Positions 60,352-64,000 of a stretch of 64,000 nt of DNA are shown here, piece by piece. The stretch is from Lachnospiraceae bacterium (lineage in GTDB: Bacteria > Bacillota > Clostridia > Lachnospirales > Lachnospiraceae): NCBI GenBank assembly GCA_015057085.1, contig SVFB01000036.1, positions 62,001-126,000 on the forward strand. Reading direction: 5' to 3'. Each line of letters starts with the position of its first letter. Within the stretch, counting starts at the first letter, position 1. Both the position numbers and the translations under genes were made by a program. The notes beneath the pieces are model-generated. The model saw only the letters and a program-made list of their open reading frames with translations. It ran no database searches and was not told the DNA's origin.

Positions 60352-63300
60352 ATGTTAGAGTTAAAGAATATCAAAAAGGATTATCCTGCAGGAAGCGGCG
60401 TGGTTCATGCCTTAAAAGGAATTGATTTGAAATTCAGACATAATGAATTCGTATCGATTTTAGGACCATCCGGATGTGGAAAGACCACAATGCTCAATAT
60501 CATCGGAGGACTGGACAAGTATACGGACGGTGATTTGATCATCAACGGAACTTCTACCAAAAAGTACAAAGACAGAGACTGGGATTCTTATCGCAATCAT
60601 ACCATTGGATTTGTATTTCAAAGTTACAATCTGATTCCTCATCAGAGCGTATTGATGAATGTGGAACTTGCTTTGACACTTTCCGGTGTCAGCAAGTCTG
60701 AAAGAAAGAGACGTGCAAAAGAAGCTTTAGAGAAAGTCGGACTGGGCGACCAGATTCATAAAAAGCCGAATAAGATGTCCGGTGGACAGATGCAGCGTGT
60801 AGCCATCGCCCGTGCCATCGTGAATAATCCGGATATTATTATGGCGGATGAACCAACAGGAGCCTTGGATACAGAGACCAGTATTCAGGTTATGGACATC
60901 TTAAAGGAAATCGCAAAGGATCGTCTTGTTATTATGGTAACGCACAATCCGGATTTGGCGGAGCGCTATTCCACCCGAATTATCAAAATGCTGGATGGCA
61001 AATTGCTGGATGATTCTAATCCGCTGACGGAGGATGATGTCAGAGAAGAAAAGCGCATCGAGGCGCAAAAGGCCAGCGAGAATCAAGGCAAAAAGCGCAA
61101 GCGCAAAGAGAAGAAACCTTCTATGTCATTTGGAACTTCCTTTGGTCTTTCTTTGAAAAATTTGTTTACCAAAAAGGGACGAACCATTTTGACTGCATTT
61201 GCAGGAAGCATTGGTATCATAGGAATTGCATTGATTTCTTCTGTTTCGAACGGATTAAATACTTATATCGATCAGGTTCAGGAGGAAACATTATCATCTT
61301 ATCCGCTTACAATCGAGGCTAGTTCAGTAGACTTATCTACGTTGTTAACCGTCTTCATGGGCGGAAATACCGGCGATAGAGAACATGGAGATGATGGCAT
61401 CTACATGAATCCAATCATGTATGATATGATTGATGCCTTAAATAATGCAGAAACCACGGAAAATGATCTGAAGTCATTTAAGCAGTTTATCGAATCAGAA
61501 CGCGCAAACAAAGATTCGGACACCGGATTGGATGAGGCATTGGCAGCAGTTCAGTATTCCTATGACTTAAATCTTTTGGTTTATACGGAAAATATTGATG
61601 GTACCATTCAATATTCCGATTCAGAAGAATTGCTCAACGATTTGATTACGGAATATATGGGAATTGATATGTCCTATATGGATACCATGGATTCCTCTTC
61701 AGGAAATTTATCCGCATTTTCCTCCATGTCTAGCATGAGCAGTATGACAGGATCTTCGGAACTTTGGTCAGAGATGATTGAGGGTGATGACGGCGCACTC
61801 ATCAGCGATATGGTATTTAATCAATATGATTTGGTTTACGGAAGTTGGCCAAATGATTACAACGAAGTGGTTGTAGTCTTAGACGAAAACAATGAGTTGA
61901 CCGATATGTCACTTTATGCATTGGGTCTGATTTCTGAAGAAGAAATGGGAGCCTTGATGAAGTCTGTTATGGACGGAAGCGAAGCAACCCTTTCCACCAA
62001 TGAATGGAGCTATGAAGATCTTTGCAACAGAGAATACAAGGTGATTCTGAATTCTTCTTGCTACAGCTATGATGAAAACTCAGGTTTGTATACGGATTTA
62101 AGAGATACAGAAGCCGGAATTCAATATCTTTATAACAATGCAATTCCGCTGAAAGTAGTGGGCGTGATTAAACCAAATGAGGATGCGAATGCAGGAATCA
62201 TCGACGGTTCTATCGCATATACCTCTGCGTTGACCAAATATGTAATTGAAGAGTCCGGAAAGTCTGAGGCAATTCAGGCGCAAATCGATAGTCCGAATAA
62301 GGATGTGATTTCAGGATTGCCATTTAAGACCAGCACAACGGATTTGTCAGATGCTGATAAGGCTCAGTATTTCTTAGATTATATTGAGGAATTAACAGAT
62401 GAAGAAAAGGCCACACTTTATGGCTTGATTCTTACCACACCTCCGGAAGCAGAGTTGGAGCAGATGGTGGATGATGCCATGGCAGATGTGGACCGTGCGA
62501 CCATGGAAGAGAATCTTCGAACGGTTATGGAAGAACAGCTGGGTATGGCAGAAAGCGATATCGATCACTATTTCGAAGATTTATCCGACGAGGATATGGC
62601 CACTTATTATCGAACATTAGTGGAGCAGCAGATTCGAGCACAGTATGCGGCTACGGCTAGCGAACAGATTGCAACCATGTCTCCGGAGCAGTTGGTAGCA
62701 GGACTTACCGCAGCAGTCGACAATTATACAACAGAAGAAGAAGCATATTATTATGACGAGGTTTTGGAATTCTCCGAGTCCAATTATGAAGCAAATCTGA
62801 CGGAGTTAGGATATGTAGATATCGAATCTCCAACACAGATTGCATTATATTCTTCTGATTTTGACAGTAAGGATGTCATCGAGGATGCCATTGAGATCTA
62901 TAACGAAGACAAGGAAGAATTAGAGCAAATCACTTACACAGATTATGTGGGTCTTATGATGGGCTCTGTCAGCATGATCATCAATGCCATCAGCTATGTG
63001 TTGATTGCATTTGTATCGATTTCGCTGATTGTATCTTCGATTATGATTGGTGTCATCACCTTGATTTCTGTTCAGGAGAGAACAAAGGAAATCGGTATTT
63101 TGCGTGCCATCGGTGCATCTAAGAAGAATGTTTCTAGAATGTTTAATGCAGAGACGATTATCATTGGATTTGTGGCCGGACTTTTGGGCGTTGTCATCAG
63201 CGCATTGCTTTGCCTGCCAATCAATGCAGTGATTCATCACTTGACGGATATTCATAATCTCAATGCATCACTTCCGGTTGGTGCAGCAGTCATTTTGATT

Positions 63301-63393
63301 ATGATCAGTATTTTACTGACGATGTTAGCAGGACTGATACCATCAAGAAGTGCAGCAAAGAAAGATCCTGTAGAAGCATTAAGAAGCGAATAG
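60352..63393 (+). CDS. ABC transporter ATP-binding/permease fusion, MacB-like (FtsX domain)
   Basis: N-terminal ATPase [32 protein letters not shown]-terminal FtsX-like helices ([23 protein letters not shown]). Confidence 0.93.
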   Translation: MLELKNIKKDYPAGSGVVHALKGIDLKFRHNEFVSILGPSGCGKTTMLNIIGGLDKYTDGDLIINGTSTKKYKDRDWDSYRNHTIGFVFQSYNLIPHQSVLMNVELALTLSGVSKSERKRRAKEALEKVGLGDQIHKKPNKMSGGQMQRVAIARAIVNNPDIIMADEPTGALDTETSIQVMDILKEIAKDRLVIMVTHNPDLAERYSTRIIKMLDGKLLDDSNPLTEDDVREEKRIEAQKASENQGKKRKRKEKKPSMSFGTSFGLSLKNLFTKKGRTILTAFAGSIGIIGIALISSVSNGLNTYIDQVQEETLSSYPLTIEASSVDLSTLLTVFMGGNTGDREHGDDGIYMNPIMYDMIDALNNAETTENDLKSFKQFIESERANKDSDTGLDEALAAVQYSYDLNLLVYTENIDGTIQYSDSEELLNDLITEYMGIDMSYMDTMDSSSGNLSAFSSMSSMSSMTGSSELWSEMIEGDDGALISDMVFNQYDLVYGSWPNDYNEVVVVLDENNELTDMSLYALGLISEEEMGALMKSVMDGSEATLSTNEWSYEDLCNREYKVILNSSCYSYDENSGLYTDLRDTEAGIQYLYNNAIPLKVVGVIKPNEDANAGIIDGSIAYTSALTKYVIEESGKSEAIQAQIDSPNKDVISGLPFKTSTTDLSDADKAQYFLDYIEELTDEEKATLYGLILTTPPEAELEQMVDDAMADVDRATMEENLRTVMEEQLGMAESDIDHYFEDLSDEDMATYYRTLVEQQIRAQYAATASEQIATMSPEQLVAGLTAAVDNYTTEEEAYYYDEVLEFSESNYEANLTELGYVDIESPTQIALYSSDFDSKDVIEDAIEIYNEDKEELEQITYTDYVGLMMGSVSMIINAISYVLIAFVSISLIVSSIMIGVITLISVQERTKEIGILRAIGASKKNVSRMFNAETIIIGFVAGLLGVVISALLCLPINAVIHHLTDIHNLNASLPVGAAVILIMISILLTMLAGLIPSRSAAKKDPVEALRSE

Positions 63394-63400
63394 GAATTTC

Positions 63401-63435
63401 AACGGTGTACCGATTAGTCGTATCGGTACACCGTT
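63401..63435. terminator. Bidirectional hairpin between convergent genes
   Basis: AACGGTGTACCGAT-TAGTCGT-ATCGGTACACCGTT (14-bp stem). Confidence 0.8.
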
Positions 63436-63998
63436 AAAACATCTTCCAAGCCGATGACGAATTGCGCATCGGCTTTTATTGTCTCTTTTTTGCGTTTGAT
63501 CAATAAAATATTGACCGGATAGTTCTTTTCGATTTCAGCCACGGATTTTCCAATCCATTCGCTGTCGATATCGATGATGACTGTGTGAATGGCCTGCATA
63601 GGATTCTGACTTTTTTCCTGTTCTTTTCGATACTGTTCCACGAAACCTGCGGAAATAATACCGGTTGGAATGGCAACGACTCCCACACCAAGGAATGCAA
63701 TGACAATTGCCATGCTTCGACCGATGACGGTAACCGGATAAATGTCGCCGTAGCCTACGGTTAGCAAAGTAGACATGCTCCACCAGAGTCCGGAAAAGGC
63801 ATTTTCGAACACATCGGGTTGCGCCTTATTCTCAGCGGAATACATAAAGAGAGAAGAGGCAAACATCAGGACGACGATGATAAAAATTGAGGACATCAAC
63901 TGATTGCGTTTCTCATAGATGACACTTTTAATGACATGAAAGGAATCCGTGTAAGAGTTGATGCGGAACAGGTGAAAGATTCGCACCACGCGCAACAA
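63414..63998 (-). CDS. Voltage-gated-like K+ channel (ion transporter), N-terminus likely beyond window
   Basis: Selectivity filter LLTVGYGDIYPVT, inner helix AIVIAFLGVGVVAIPTGIISAGF; preceding sequence resembles S4-S5. Confidence 0.85.
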   Translation of the reverse strand: MLRVVRIFHLFRINSYTDSFHVIKSVIYEKRNQLMSSIFIIVVLMFASSLFMYSAENKAQPDVFENAFSGLWWSMSTLLTVGYGDIYPVTVIGRSMAIVIAFLGVGVVAIPTGIISAGFVEQYRKEQEKSQNPMQAIHTVIIDIDSEWIGKSVAEIEKNYPVNILLIKRKKETIKADAQFVIGLEDVLTVYRYD

Positions 63999-64000
63999 TC

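Overview
The 64 kb window looks like a low-GC Firmicutes chromosome, probably Lachnospiraceae (a Coprococcus-like butyrate producer is an inference). It contains about 57 genes, almost all on the + strand; I found no tRNA, rRNA, CRISPR array or intact transposon. Ordinary content: a linearmycin/bacitracin-type ABC transporter with a NarL-type two-component system, enolase, two pairs of heterodimeric ABC exporters with MarR regulators, MFS and MATE pumps, anaerobic NrdDG, Hsp33, NAD synthetase, an M4 peptidase, a MacB-like ABC protein and a K+ channel. Main findings: (1) A compact seven-gene operon (6791-14119) encodes nitrogenase-like D and K subunits, NifH, a domain-inverted NifX-NifB radical SAM fusion, and a complete MetNIQ-type ABC importer. 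There is no NifEN. This looks like a nitrogenase-like reductase acting on an imported organosulfur or amino-acid-like substrate, comparable to methylthio-alkane reductase, and not N2 fixation. (2) A catabolic operon (40893-45178) matches anaerobic phloroglucinol degradation: SDR, cyclase-family hydrolase, BKACE and 3-hydroxyacyl-CoA-type dehydrogenase. It is followed by an HxlR regulator and a flavoprotein plus NuoG/GltD-NuoF-like electron-transfer module (45264-50690). (3) A dispersed family of about 120-140 bp multi-hairpin elements (20810, 55841 and 56092, with fragments at 54018 and 6744) has a conserved core and hairpin arms that change in a compensatory way. (4) A 62-bp-period tandem array of hairpin/T-tract units lies at 14227-14700. 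(5) An HTH-nucleotidyltransferase antitoxin-like gene has palindromic operators and an apparently truncated HEPN partner. All calls are from reading the sequence; no database search was run.
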